DNA of 64,000 nt from CAWDDA01 sp963813345 (GCA_963813345.1 CAWEYR010000028.1:310001-374000), one strand, 5' to 3'; shown: positions 48,681-57,823, numbered from the stretch's first letter. The notes: generated by a model not told the origin, from the letters alone. Program-made: numbers and translations.

Positions 48681-50766
48681 CTATCGTTCCAAATATTCAC
48701 GATCCTCCAGTAAACGTTCATTCGTTCCAGTATGTGCAACGCGTGCTCTTGCTCCGGTCTTCGAGAGCCTTACGCGAGTTGCGGCCCACGCCAGCGCGCC
48801 ACTAGCTGAATCAGTCATCGAAGAAAGAATCTTGAGAGGATTTCCACCGCGTTCGGTCGCATACCTGCCGAACACTTCGTGTCCCTGACCGCACGGCATC
48901 GCCACTGTATCGGGTCTGATTCCGGGATAGATGACCACGGGGACTTCAAGCCGGCCGCCGGGCGATTCGACCGCTACGAGATCGCCATCGCTGACTCCGA
49001 GTTTCGCCGCAGTCTGCGGGTTGAGCTCAATCCATGAACCCCAACTGACAGACGTCATCGGATCGGGCAGCTCCTGCAGCAGCGGCAGATTCGCTCCTCG
49101 TCCGTCCCCAAGCGCCAGATGCTCATACGGCAGGAAGTGATAGGGAAAGTCCTTCTCCTCACCCGAAAAGCGTGCCGGCTCACGCTCCGGTGGAGTGGTA
49201 GTCGTCGCTTTCGGAGTCGCAGCGGGAGGTGTCGCCGGCTCTTCCCACAAGCCGCCTCGCAAGACCGCTTCGTCCCAGCGTGCCGGGGCATCTTCGGATT
49301 CAGGATCTTTCAAATGAGCGCCCTTGAGTACGTCCAGGAAGCTCTCGTCAGCAGCTGCGGCTGCCATTGCAGGAACCTGCTTCGCCAGGCTGAGAAGTAC
49401 GTCACCCGTGTGGCGCGTGTTATAGAGTGGTTCGATCAAGGGTTGAGCGAGCGACACTAAATGCCTGTTCGGTGTTGCTGCCGCAACGACATCTCCCCAA
49501 CTCTCATACGCAGAATGGTCCGGCAGAATCAGATCAGCAAATCTCGTAGTCTCATCCTGAAAAGATGAAAAGCTGATGATGAAAGGAACGCTCTTCAGCG
49601 CTTCGCGGAGCTTGAACGCGTCAGGCACTGCATATACCGGATTGCTTTCATGGACAAGCAGCAACTCGGTGCCCGAGAGCATCGGTCCCAGATCGATTTC
49701 CCTGAGCACCTTTGGTCCCGTGCAGCGCTGTCTTGATTCGAAGCTGCTCCTGTCCTCGTCTGACCAGAGACGCAAGAAAGCCGATCGCCTGAAGATTGAA
49801 GCCTCCGTTGGTATGCGCGGCAGCAGAGTCTCCTCCGATCACCAGGGGCGCCTTTGCTGCTCTCAGCTCGCGCGCCACTTCAGAGACTGAACGCGCCGGG
49901 ATTCCCGTAGCCGCTCGCTCCTCGTCCGTAATAGCCAACGGAGCCTGACTACCGTCGAGCCGTTGTATCTCCGACGCGATCGCAAGTGCGAGCAGCCCCT
50001 CTGTTCCCGGACGCACGGGAAGCCAGCGATCGGCATTTGCAGCAGTCAACGACATCCTCGGCTCAGCATGAACGAAACGATGAGTGCCGCGACCGGCTTC
50101 TCGCATGGCTCCATAACCGCGGCTGTAAAAAACCGGGGAGCCCCACGTTTCCAGGAAACGCGTTCCGAACGAAAGCAGGTAATCAGCCGTTGAGAGATCA
50201 AGCGTTTCGTAGTTGAGATCATCAGAAAAAGGCACGTAGGCTGCAACATTCCCTGCCCCGCACGCCTTCATCAGCCGCGCAATCAGATTATTTAAGGAGC
50301 TCGAATGAGCGCTGCCACCGAGCCACGATATTTTCGATGCGCGTCCCGCGCTAATGAGCTCATTGAAGCGTGTCGCCGCGACGCTGATCGCTTCGTCCCA
50401 CGATATTGATTCGAATTCTCCGCTTCCCCGCTCTCCTTTCCGTCGCAAAGGCTCCTTCAGCCGATCAGGATTGTAGAGCCTGTTAAGAGCTGCCTGACCA
50501 CGCGCGCATGTCTTGCCTTCGCTGATTGGATGCAGTGGATTGCCCTCGATCTTATTCACGCGGCCGTCCCGTTTGCGAGCGATGAGACCGCATCCTGCCC
50601 GGCACTCCCTGCAGATCGTGGCGCGCCAATAGTCGACTCCGGGAACAAACTTGTCGTTTGCAACGAAGAGCGGCTTCGCATAGTCGCCCTGCGTGCTACA
50701 ACCCTGAAGCGTAAGAGTCGCCGCCGATCCGGCTGCTGCAAGAACTATGAAATCACGTCGCTGCAT
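48681..50766 (-). CDS. ActB1-like molybdopterin-oxidoreductase-fold subunit (one frameshift)
   Basis: About 695 residues in the restored frame (shift near 49750). The N-terminus MQRRDFIVLAAAGSAATLTL is a twin-arginine type signal with a possible lipobox (LQGC). CRECRAGCGLIARKRDG and a later CARGQ give a CxxCxxxCx(n)C cluster motif. Downstream are MopB-fold segments (SKISWLGGSAHSS, FADLILPDHSAYESWGD, VSDGDLVAVESPGGRLEVPV). In alternative complex III this domain carries no molybdenum cofactor; the gene context favours that over a true molybdoenzyme. It is separated from the FeS gene by about 220 bases, so ActB is split in two here. Confidence 0.85.
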
Positions 50767-50771
50767 AAAGA

Positions 50772-50836
50772 AAGTGCTGAGTGCTGGGTGCTGAGTGCTG
50801 GGTGCTGAGTATGGAGTTCAAGCTTTAGCTTGCGAC
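50772..50836. repeat. Family B half-repeat with GTGCTGAG tandems
   Basis: GTGCTGAGTGCTGGGTGCTG tandem followed by TATGGAGTTCAAGCTTTAGC. Located between the actA and actB1 genes. The same AGCACTCAGCACT tandem occurs at 41793-41826 and near 63115. Confidence 0.85.
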
Positions 50837-51406
50837 TCATCGATGACACACCGAGCAATCCATCAACCTGTTAACCTCCACTTTTGTGTTCGGTATGGTG
50901 ACCAACTGATTCGGTGTCTGTTCGTGACATTTCAGGCACCATCCCATTGTCTGATCGACGACACGCGTTACGCGTTCCATCTGGCCCACATCTCCGTGAC
51001 ATGTCTGACACGAGATCTTCGCGCGCAGATGCGGAACGTGCGTAAAGAAGACATTCGCCTCGGCCGCAAATCCGTGGACGCGCTTCCACTCAGGTTCCGT
51101 CTTTGCCTCGGCGTGCTTGAGGATCTTTTGCACCTCCGGGTGATCCCGTTTGACAGCCCGGTGGCAGAGAGCGCACTTCTGGGCACTCGGAATCAGCATG
51201 TGCGGTGAACGGCCCTCGCCATTCTCGTGACAAAAGGCGCATCCAATCTTTTTGCCGGTGACATGGGTCTTGTGGCTGTAGGCAATCGGCTGCTCGGGTG
51301 CGTACTCTTCGCGCCGCGTCGTCGCATAGATAATCGTTGCGACAAGCGCCAGCAGGACTATAGCTGCAGCAACGAGCCTCTTGCGACCCAAGGCAACCTC
51401 TTCCAT
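50837..51406 (-). CDS. actA: ActA-like pentahaem cytochrome c
   Basis: 189 residues: an N-terminal membrane anchor (RLVAAAIVLLALVATIIYAT) and five CxxCH sites: CAFCH, CALCH, CQTCH, CLKCH and CSVCH. Five haems match ActA of alternative complex III, the subunit that passes electrons onward. It leads the act operon. A His ligand region (AYSHKTHV) precedes the first haem site. The full-length family member can be larger; this one is compact. Confidence 0.9.
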   Translation of the reverse strand: MEEVALGRKRLVAAAIVLLALVATIIYATTRREEYAPEQPIAYSHKTHVTGKKIGCAFCHENGEGRSPHMLIPSAQKCALCHRAVKRDHPEVQKILKHAEAKTEPEWKRVHGFAAEANVFFTHVPHLRAKISCQTCHGDVGQMERVTRVVDQTMGWCLKCHEQTPNQLVTIPNTKVEVNRLMDCSVCHR

Positions 51407-51439
51407 CAGTTGAACGAACGTTGGAACGAAACGCGGGAA

Positions 51440-52996
51440 CTAGGTAGCTAACTCTAACGCGAGCTCGACCTCTCGGGCAAAGACTTCCTGCAAAAGATCT
51501 ACCCGTTCCTCGATGCGGTAACGGGTTGCGTCGCTTGCCCGGGAGCAGTGAGCAGTCAGATAAATTGTCTTATCGTCATATTTGCAGCTCACACTCTTTA
51601 TTCTGCCTTCGTGATCGCGATCAAGCGCGTCTGCGACTCTGAGAATCGACGCGAGTTTGCGCACGGTGTCCTGTTCGGGATCCTGCAACACAGAGAAAAA
51701 AGGATGCTTCACTTTGGGCGTCGAGCTGCGATGATACCGCGCAACGTTGGCAATGATTGCAACCTCGCCGGCCATGAATCCTGTCAGCTCGCTGTTGTGA
51801 ATCAGATACGCCGAATGTTTGTTGTGGTTCGTGTGCGAAACAAAGTAGCCGATGTCGTGAAGAAGCGCAGCCGCAGCAAGCAGCCTCTGATGCTCGCTTC
51901 CCAGAAGATGGATCGGCCGCAATGCGCCGAATAACTGCTGGGCAAGCGTTGCGACACGTACTGCATGCTTGCGATCGCCCTGATAGTGATCCAGAAGTGC
52001 AAGAGCGCCGCGAAGCGAAGGGTCGCGCTCGAGACGCGTGATGGTGCCGGCCTCCGCCGACGCCTGTCGTGCCTGATAAGCAAGGATTACGCCTTCCCGA
52101 AGTGCCCACTCACAGGTCGTCAGGTCATCAATCGCAAGCGTTTCCATCAGTGCTTCGAGCAACTGTCCGCCGGCGACTATGATCTCAGCACGAGCGCGGC
52201 TGAGTCCCGGAAGTTTCGATCGTTCGTCAATGCTCAGTTGTGCGAGCTCCTGATTGAGCGCGGTGAGATCAGAAAGTTTGATCGGAAGACCGGAAGCGAG
52301 ATGCGATGGCCGCAATCCCTTGTGGTGACGGTGCCATAAGATGGTGCCGAGTGAAACGATAGTGCCTGATGTTCCGTAACAGACATCGAAACCGACCTTC
52401 TGGATCTCAGGTGCGCGAACGGAAATGATTTCGCGCAGCTCCGCACGGAGCCGCTTCAGTTGCTTGTCAGATATCGGATCGCTCGAGACAAAGTGCTCGG
52501 TCATTCTTACCGCGCCGAGCTTGAGCGAAATGAGGACTGCAGGTTCGCCGCCCTGAGTCACGGACAACTCGGTGCTCCCGCCGCCGATATCGATGCCGAG
52601 TAACCGCTGCCGCGCGCGGGGACGCTCCTTGGCAGCCACTGCCAGCGAGATCAGACGTGCTTCTTCAATCCCCGAAAGCAGGTCAACATGCACACCGGTC
52701 TCGTCTGCGACTCTTCTCAGAAACTCGTCACGATTCTCCGCTTCACGCGTAGCGCTTGTCGCGACTGCAATCAACTCCTTCGCACCGTGCTTGCGGGTTG
52801 TGCGGCTGAATCTTCCGATGGCAGCAACTGCCCGATTCATCGCGTCGGTCGAAAGCTCTCCGTCACGTGCGACGCTGCGGCCAAGGCGTACCATCTCCTT
52901 CCCGCGAGCGAGGACGCGAAATGGCCTCTCACTGTCAGTCTCGACTACCACCAGGTGAATCGAGTTCGAACCGATATCGAGCGCGCCAATGATCAT
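51440..52996 (-). CDS. Exopolyphosphatase / pppGpp phosphohydrolase (Ppx/GppA family)
   Basis: 518 residues. The ASKHA phosphate motifs are clear: GALDIGSNSIHLVVVE at the N-terminus and LLGIDIGGGSTELSVTQGG near residue 140. The C-terminal HD-type domain shows HDIGYFVSHTNHNKHSAYLI with metal-binding His/Asp. The family cleaves polyphosphate and/or the alarmone pppGpp; which is preferred cannot be read from sequence. It follows the act operon in the same direction but starts separately. Confidence 0.92.
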   Translation of the reverse strand: MIIGALDIGSNSIHLVVVETDSERPFRVLARGKEMVRLGRSVARDGELSTDAMNRAVAAIGRFSRTTRKHGAKELIAVATSATREAENRDEFLRRVADETGVHVDLLSGIEEARLISLAVAAKERPRARQRLLGIDIGGGSTELSVTQGGEPAVLISLKLGAVRMTEHFVSSDPISDKQLKRLRAELREIISVRAPEIQKVGFDVCYGTSGTIVSLGTILWHRHHKGLRPSHLASGLPIKLSDLTALNQELAQLSIDERSKLPGLSRARAEIIVAGGQLLEALMETLAIDDLTTCEWALREGVILAYQARQASAEAGTITRLERDPSLRGALALLDHYQGDRKHAVRVATLAQQLFGALRPIHLLGSEHQRLLAAAALLHDIGYFVSHTNHNKHSAYLIHNSELTGFMAGEVAIIANVARYHRSSTPKVKHPFFSVLQDPEQDTVRKLASILRVADALDRDHEGRIKSVSCKYDDKTIYLTAHCSRASDATRYRIEERVDLLQEVFAREVELALELAT

Positions 52997-53026
52997 GAAG
53001 AGTAGAAAGGCTAGAAGCTCAAGATT

Positions 53027-53512
53027 TCACCGATCGCCTTCAAACTGGCGAGTCCGCTCTTCGGTTATGCTCTGGTAGGGAACCGAAGCTTCACCAAGTC
53101 GACGGTCAGTCGCCAGGCGACCGGTCGCAACCGGAACCTGCGGTGGTATGACGAGCGACGGCGGCGTGTTTGCCTTCACAACCGGATTAATCATCCGCAC
53201 AAGGTAACGACAGATGAGAACTATTGATACCAGCCCCGCAAGGCAGAACATCAACGGGACCGGCGTGTCGCTATCGATCAACGCGAGAAAGATAGTGCCC
53301 GCCGTAACGACCCCCATGCCGAGTGTTGCGATGACTGCCACAATCTTCATGATCGTCGTAGGATTGAGCTGATTCTCCGAGCTAACTAATGACGAAGAAT
53401 TGATGCCGCTCACCACATCGCGCAGGCGATCGATGGCCATCAGGTTCGAGCCACATCGCGTGCAGTATTTCTGGTTTTTCGAGTTGTCGGTGCCGCAATC
53501 AGGACAGAACAT
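53027..53512 (-). CDS. Zinc-ribbon membrane protein
   Basis: 161 residues from ATG 53512 (MFCPDCGTDNSKNQKYCTRC), an N-terminal zinc ribbon with two CxxC pairs, followed by two membrane helices (IVAVIATLGMGVVTAGTIFL and PLMFCLAGLVSIVLICRYLV) and a Pro-rich cytoplasmic tail. The function is unknown; such proteins are common in Blastocatellia-like genomes (inference). A longer frame reaching upstream is encoded by a repeat. Divergent from the gene at 53629. Confidence 0.8.
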   Translation of the reverse strand: MFCPDCGTDNSKNQKYCTRCGSNLMAIDRLRDVVSGINSSSLVSSENQLNPTTIMKIVAVIATLGMGVVTAGTIFLALIDSDTPVPLMFCLAGLVSIVLICRYLVRMINPVVKANTPPSLVIPPQVPVATGRLATDRRLGEASVPYQSITEERTRQFEGDR

Positions 53513-53540
53513 GAAGGGCACTATAACAGATTTTGGATAG

Positions 53541-53617
53541 GCATGTTGTACCGCCTTCAGGCGGAATGTTGAAACGCAGACGTTTGACGATTCCGCCTGA
53601 AGGCGGTACAACGTACC
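53541..53617. repeat. Family A palindromic repeat between divergent genes
   Basis: GCATGTTGTACCGCCTTCAG on the left and GCGGTACAACGTACC on the right. It lies directly between two divergent start codons and could affect expression of both. Confidence 0.9.
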
Positions 53618-53628
53618 TTGAAATGCCA

Positions 53629-54855
53629 ATGTCTCAACGCAACAAGCTGATGCTCTTTTCTCTCGTAATGGGGACCGGTCTCATCTATTACTTTTCCAAC
53701 CCTGAGCCGGAGGCTCACTTCGATTACACATTTCAGATTGCAGGTGCATTGCTCGAAGGAAAGGCGGGCCTCGATGAGCAGCCCGAGTCCTGGTTGAACG
53801 AGATGGTGCCCTTTGAAGGTTCGTTCTATTCGGTCTTTCCGCTGGGCGCAGTGCTGACGATGGTTCCTGCAGCGCTTCTCAAAAAGGCGGGAATACTTGC
53901 TACTTTTCCAGCGGCCGCGATCGTGGCGGTGACTGCCGGGCTGATCAGTCTCTTTCTGTTCCTGCTCTCGTTTCGTTACGACATTTCCTGGCAAAGGCGC
54001 TGGCTGCTTGTTCTGTTTGTCATGTTCGGCACGTGGATGTGGTGCAATCTCGCGTTCGGAGCCTCGTGGCAGATCGCGCTTGGCTTTGCCGTGCTCGGAC
54101 AACTTGGAGCTTTGTACTTCACACTGGTCAAGCCGAGGCCTCTCATTGCAGGTTTCTTTTTCGCACTCGCATTCGGCAACAGAACCGAGGTTCTGCTTCT
54201 CGCGCCGATCTTCATGCATTTGATATGGCGGTCCAGGGCGCAAGGGACGCAATGGTCAGCGCTCCTGAGATTCTGTGCGGTTCCGTTCGCGCTTGGGACC
54301 GCGACGCTTTTTTACAACTACGTCAGGTTTCATTCCCCGTTCGATTTCGGGTACGCACGAATTCCGGGAGTGCTGGAAGAGGAGTGGTACCGGCACGGCA
54401 TTTTTTCGATCCACTCGATTTGGCTCAATCTGAAAATGATGCTGCTCGAGACGTGGAAAGTAGTCGGCCACTCTCCTTACCTTGTGCCCACGGGTTTCGG
54501 CGGCTCGATCTTCTTGAGCAGCCCTTTTCTATTGATGCTTTTCAATAGAGGATCGCAGGATTCAAGGTTGAAGATAGTTGCCTGGATATCGATTGTTCTC
54601 CTGACCCTTGTGCTATGGCTCCACGGAAACCCGGGAGGCTGGCAGTTCTCTTACCGCTACGCAATGGTCTTGCTTCCGTGGATGTTCATCATTCTTCTGG
54701 AAAACGGTCAGCGCAGAGTATCAAAGCTCGAATTCGTTTTGGTTGCTCTCTCGATTGGCATAAATGCGTATGCGACGTATCTTTTTCACTGGACGGAATA
54801 CGTGCAGCCTGATCCCGCTCCTCCGGAGCTCAATCACTCGAGACCGTGTCAGTAG
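53629..54855 (+). CDS. Polytopic membrane protein (GT-C-like)
   Basis: 408 residues from ATG 53629 (MSQRNKLMLFSLVMGTGLIY), with about ten hydrophobic segments separated by short loops. An acidic pair in the first loop (NPEPEAHFDYTFQ) and YSVFPLGAVLTMVPA resemble GT-C glycosyltransferases of the dolichyl-phosphate-mannose protein mannosyltransferase type, which use such acidic residues. The family assignment is tentative. It stands alone between repeats. Confidence 0.65.
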   Translation: MSQRNKLMLFSLVMGTGLIYYFSNPEPEAHFDYTFQIAGALLEGKAGLDEQPESWLNEMVPFEGSFYSVFPLGAVLTMVPAALLKKAGILATFPAAAIVAVTAGLISLFLFLLSFRYDISWQRRWLLVLFVMFGTWMWCNLAFGASWQIALGFAVLGQLGALYFTLVKPRPLIAGFFFALAFGNRTEVLLLAPIFMHLIWRSRAQGTQWSALLRFCAVPFALGTATLFYNYVRFHSPFDFGYARIPGVLEEEWYRHGIFSIHSIWLNLKMMLLETWKVVGHSPYLVPTGFGGSIFLSSPFLLMLFNRGSQDSRLKIVAWISIVLLTLVLWLHGNPGGWQFSYRYAMVLLPWMFIILLENGQRRVSKLEFVLVALSIGINAYATYLFHWTEYVQPDPAPPELNHSRPCQ

Positions 54856-54922
54856 CCCGACCGTTAGGGAGTCACTCACTGCACTTGTGTGGACGCAGCT
54901 CTCCCTAACGGTCGGCTACTGA
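54850..54922. repeat. Intergenic hairpin (CAGTAGCCGACCGTTAGG type)
   Basis: CAGTAGCCCGACCGTTAGGG facing CCCTAACGGTCGGCTACTG, loop of about 35 bases. It follows the polytopic membrane protein gene and may end its transcript. Confidence 0.8.
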
Positions 54923-54944
54923 ACGCTCACGCGTCCGGATACGC

Positions 54945-55513
54945 GTGTTTCTGAGGAGCGGCATAGAAAAGGAAATACAGACCCGTCGGCTGCTGCTGCG
55001 GCAGTGGCGTACATCCGATCGCGTACCCTTCGCGGCGATGAACGCCGACCCGCGCGTTGTCGAGTACTTCCCTGCACCGCTCTCGACAACCGAAAGCGAT
55101 GAACTCGTGTCGCGGATCGAGGCTCACTTCGAAGAGCACGGCTTCGGCCCCTGGGCACTCGAGATCACGAACGTCGTTCCGTTTGCAGGATTCGTCGGTC
55201 TTTCGGTGCCGCGTTTCGTTGCTCACTTCACTCCGTGTGTTGAGATAGGCTGGCGAATCGCTGCGGAACACTGGGGCCGCGGATACGCGACCGAATCAGC
55301 ACGGGCGGTGCTCGACTTCGGCTTCGAGAAGCTTCAACTGCGAGAGATCGTATCGTTTACCGTGCCTGACAATCTTCGCTCACGTCGAGTGATGGAAAAG
55401 ATTGGAATGACTCACAACCCGGATGACGATTTCGATCATCCCGCGTTGCCAGAGGGCCATCCACTGCGGCGCACGTTCTTTACAGAATTGCACGAAACCT
55501 GTTTTTCGCTTGA
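54945..55513 (+). CDS. GNAT-family N-acetyltransferase (RimJ/RimL-like; one frameshift)
   Basis: About 190 residues. ETIQTRRLLLRQ-like beta strand near the N-terminus, then VEIGWRIAAEHWGRGYATES with the acetyl-CoA pyrophosphate loop and GFEKLQLREIVSFTVPDNLR-SRRVMEKIGM, the RimJ/RimL pattern. A one-base shift near 55468 turns the expected ending HVLYRIARNLFFA (stop 55511-55513) into an out-of-frame tail. Its substrate is unknown. Confidence 0.85.
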
Positions 55514-55540
55514 CTGCGCCTTCGCACGCCGTAGTAAAGT
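55510..55540 (+). promoter_or_regulatory. Candidate promoter for the riboswitch-SDR-ThrC operon
   Basis: TTGACT at 55510-55515 and TAGTAA at 55532-55537 (16-base spacer) or TAAAGT at 55535-55540. Transcription would begin just before the first riboswitch aptamer at 55556. It overlaps the stop codon of the GNAT gene. The -10 is weak. Confidence 0.45.
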
Positions 55541-55555
55541 TCGCGAATTGGAAAT

Positions 55556-55608
55556 CGTGGTGATTTAAGGCTGACTTGCTCCACGTTAAAAAAATGCTAA
55601 AGAGCCCG
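55556..55608 (+). promoter_or_regulatory. SAM-II-like riboswitch aptamer 1
   Basis: Matches the compact SAM-II pseudoknot plan: P1 CGTGG (55556-55560) with CCACG (55581-55585); the conserved TGATTTAA directly after P1; TTGC before the second P1 strand; an A-rich stretch (TTAAAAAAATGC) and GCTAAAGAGCC at the 3' side. The pseudoknot helix is GGCT (55569-55572) with AGCC (55603-55606). In characterised cases this class binds S-adenosylmethionine and controls methionine genes. A GC-rich hairpin follows at 55623-55653. Confidence 0.72.
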
Positions 55609-55622
55609 GTTGTTCGAGTTTC

Positions 55623-55653
55623 AAGACCCCGCGCTCTTTCGGCGCGGGGTCTT
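55623..55653 (+). terminator. GC-rich hairpin after aptamer 1 (terminator-like)
   Basis: AAGACCCCGCGC pairs with GCGCGGGGTCTT around a TCTTTCG loop: a 12-bp stem. The tail (CACGTTTGGAG) lacks a clean T-run, so termination efficiency is doubtful. Confidence 0.55.
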
Positions 55654-55682
55654 CACGTTTGGAGACTCTTTTGAAAACTCGA

Positions 55683-55733
55683 AGTGGCGATTTAAGCGAC
55701 TTGCTCCACTCTAAAAACTGCTAAAGAGCTTCG
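55683..55733 (+). promoter_or_regulatory. SAM-II-like riboswitch aptamer 2
   Basis: Same plan as aptamer 1: P1 AGTGG (55683-55687) with CCACT (55706-55710); CGATTTAAG after P1; ACTTGCTCCAC identical to aptamer 1; CTAAAAACTGCTAAAGAGC at the 3' side. The pseudoknot strands differ but still pair: AAGC (55694-55697) with GCTT (55728-55731). The core letters are conserved and the helix letters co-vary between the two copies, which is strong internal evidence for a real RNA. Confidence 0.75.
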
Positions 55734-55742
55734 AAGTTGCCG

Positions 55743-55784
55743 AAAGGCCCGATGCTACCTTTAGCGTCGGGCCTTTTGTTTTTT
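55743..55784 (+). terminator. Rho-independent terminator directly before the SDR start codon
   Basis: AAAGGCCCGATGCTA pairs with TAGCGTCGGGCCTTT, followed by TTTTGTTTTTT. The SDR ATG begins four bases after the T-run, so transcription through this hairpin decides expression. It is the likely expression platform of aptamer 2. Confidence 0.85.
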
Positions 55785-55787
55785 GCT

Positions 55788-56558
55788 ATGTTTTCTTTTA
55801 CGAACCAGGTCATTTTGATAAGCGGCGGATCGCGCGGCATCGGCGCTGCCACGGCTGTCGGGTTTGCCCGGGCCGGAGGCGCTGCGGTCGCAATCAATTA
55901 CCTAAACCATCTCGATTCAGCCGAACGGGTCGCGCGAGCCGTCGAGCGCGCCGGCGCCAGGGCTTTGTTGCTCAAAGGCGACGTTTCCGTTGCACAGGAA
56001 GCTCGTTCGCTCGTGGACCAGACCCTCGAAACATTTGGACGACTGGATATTGTTGTTGCCAACGCCGGCGTCTGGCCGGCCGAAGATCGTGCGACGATCG
56101 ACCTCGACGACAAACAGTTTGAAACGACGATCAGGACGAATGTCCACGGCGTCTTCTGGTTGTGCCGTCGCGCAACCGAACATTTCATCCGCGCCGGCGG
56201 TGGAAACATCGTGACGGTCAGCTCTACTGCCGGACAGCGTGGTGAGGCTTTTCATTCCGATTACGCTGCGTCCAAGGGCGCTGTCATCAGCTTTACGAAA
56301 TCGCTCGCAACTGAGTTGGGACCGTCAGGAATTCGTGTGAATTGCGTGGCACCAGGGTGGGTTGACACTGACATGTCAGCGTCGGCACTGCACTCTGAAC
56401 CGGGCAAACTGCAAAAAGTCGCTGACGCGATTCCGCTGCGGCGAGTTGCTACTGCCGAGGATGTAGCGGGACCGATTCTTTTTCTGGCATCGGACTACGC
56501 ACGTCATATCACTGGCGAAGTTATTAATGTGAATGGTGGAGCTGTGCTTTGTGGCTAG
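55788..56558 (+). CDS. Short-chain dehydrogenase/reductase
   Basis: 256 residues from ATG 55788 (MFSFTNQVILISGGSRGIGA): the cofactor loop GGSRGIG, NAGVWPAE, and the catalytic Tyr-Lys in SDYAASKGAVISFTKSLA, ending NVNGGAVLCG. The classical SDR size resembles the FabG-type branch, but the substrate is unknown. No ribosome site is visible because a terminator T-run lies directly upstream. It is the first gene behind the tandem SAM-II-like aptamers and is followed 23 bases later by the ThrC-like gene. Confidence 0.88.
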   Translation: MFSFTNQVILISGGSRGIGAATAVGFARAGGAAVAINYLNHLDSAERVARAVERAGARALLLKGDVSVAQEARSLVDQTLETFGRLDIVVANAGVWPAEDRATIDLDDKQFETTIRTNVHGVFWLCRRATEHFIRAGGGNIVTVSSTAGQRGEAFHSDYAASKGAVISFTKSLATELGPSGIRVNCVAPGWVDTDMSASALHSEPGKLQKVADAIPLRRVATAEDVAGPILFLASDYARHITGEVINVNGGAVLCG

Positions 56559-56581
56559 CGAAGCAAGGACGGAGGAAATCT

Positions 56582-57823
56582 GTGAGTTATGCAACTGGAT
56601 TAAAGTGTCGTGAATGCGGAACCCGATATCCGATCGAACCGCAGGCAATCTGCGAGGAATGTTTTGGACCGCTCGAAGTAGATTACGACTACGAGAAGAT
56701 TCGCGGTGTGCTCACCCGCGAGGAGATCGAGAAGCGGCCAAAGACGCTCTGGCGATATCGCGAGTTGCTGCCGCTGGATGGTGAGCCGACAGTCGGCGTG
56801 AATACTGGATGTACGCCGCTCGTGCGCGCCGATAGGCTTGCCCGGGCAATCGGCGTGCGCGAGCTATACGTTAAGAATGACGCGGTGTCGCATCCGACAC
56901 TTTCTTTCAAAGACCGCGTCGTAGCAGTTGCACTGTCGAAAGCTCGCGAGTTTGGTTTTGAAGCCGTTGGCTGCGCCTCGACAGGAAACCTTGCCAATTC
57001 CGTCGCGGCCAACGCTGCGGCAGCGGGTCTACCCGCTCACATTCTCATTCCCGACAATCTCGAGAAGACTAAGGTCATCGGCACACAGGTCTATGGCGCG
57101 CACCTGGTGCCGGTTCGTGGAAACTACGACGATGTCAATCGTCTGTGCACTGAGATAGCCGGACGTTATCGATGGGCCTTTGTGAATGTCAACTTGCGGC
57201 CTTACTACGCCGAGGGCTCGAAGACGTTTGGATACGAAATCGCGGAGCAGCTCGGCTGGCAGGCACCTGACGCGGTTGTGGTTCCGATGGCTGGCGGAGC
57301 GCTGATCACAAAAATCTACAAAGGGTTGAGCGAGTTCGCGGAGCTCGGATTGATCCCCTCGGCCGGGACCCGCTTCTATGGAGCTCAGGCAACCGGCTGC
57401 AATCCGATTTCTGCGGCAGTTAAGGCGGGCACGCGTGACATTCGCCCGGTCAAACCCAACACGATCGCGAAGTCGCTTGCGATCGGGAATCCGGCAGACG
57501 GCTATTTCGCGTCGGGAGTAATTAATGAGACCGGCGGATGGAGCGAGGATGCGAGTGACCGTGAGATTGTAGATGCAATCAAGCTGCTGGCTGAAACAGA
57601 AGGCATTTTTGCCGAGACAGCCGGCGGAGCCACGCTTGCTGTAACACAAAAACTCATAGCACAAGGCAGGATCAAGCCAAGCGATCGTCTCGTGATTGCG
57701 ATTACCGGCAACGGACTCAAGACGACAGAAGCGCTCGAGCTCGAAACGATTGAATCGATCGAACCGAAGATCTCCGCGTTCGAAGCACGTCTCGAAAAGA
57801 AACTTGCGGTCGCTGCCGCGTAA
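56582..57823 (+). CDS. thrC: Threonine synthase-like PLP enzyme with N-terminal zinc ribbon
   Basis: 413 residues from GTG 56582, chosen for its GGAGG ribosome site eight bases upstream. The N-terminal CRECGTRYPIEPQAICEECF is a rubredoxin-like ribbon. The PLP lysine lies in PTLSFKDRVVAVALSKA, and ASTGNLANSVAANAA and VPMAGGALITKIYKG are the phosphate-binding regions. Threonine synthase turns O-phosphohomoserine into threonine. Operon context (SAM-responsive leader, downstream sulfur-carrier gene) raises the alternative that it makes homocysteine or cysteine from a phospho-amino acid, but this is inference. Confidence 0.85.
   Translation: MSYATGLKCRECGTRYPIEPQAICEECFGPLEVDYDYEKIRGVLTREEIEKRPKTLWRYRELLPLDGEPTVGVNTGCTPLVRADRLARAIGVRELYVKNDAVSHPTLSFKDRVVAVALSKAREFGFEAVGCASTGNLANSVAANAAAAGLPAHILIPDNLEKTKVIGTQVYGAHLVPVRGNYDDVNRLCTEIAGRYRWAFVNVNLRPYYAEGSKTFGYEIAEQLGWQAPDAVVVPMAGGALITKIYKGLSEFAELGLIPSAGTRFYGAQATGCNPISAAVKAGTRDIRPVKPNTIAKSLAIGNPADGYFASGVINETGGWSEDASDREIVDAIKLLAETEGIFAETAGGATLAVTQKLIAQGRIKPSDRLVIAITGNGLKTTEALELETIESIEPKISAFEARLEKKLAVAAA

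Noticed and set aside
53533..53628. Extended N-terminus of the polytopic membrane protein
   Set aside because: The extra residues (VVPPSGGML, IPPEGGTT) are encoded by the family A repeat, a pattern also seen in front of MurC.
55683..55733. preQ1-I riboswitch
   Set aside because: A short P1 plus an A-rich tail looked similar, but TGATTTAA after P1, TTGC and GCTAAAGAGC fit SAM-II better, and the two tandem copies co-vary in the SAM-II pseudoknot positions.
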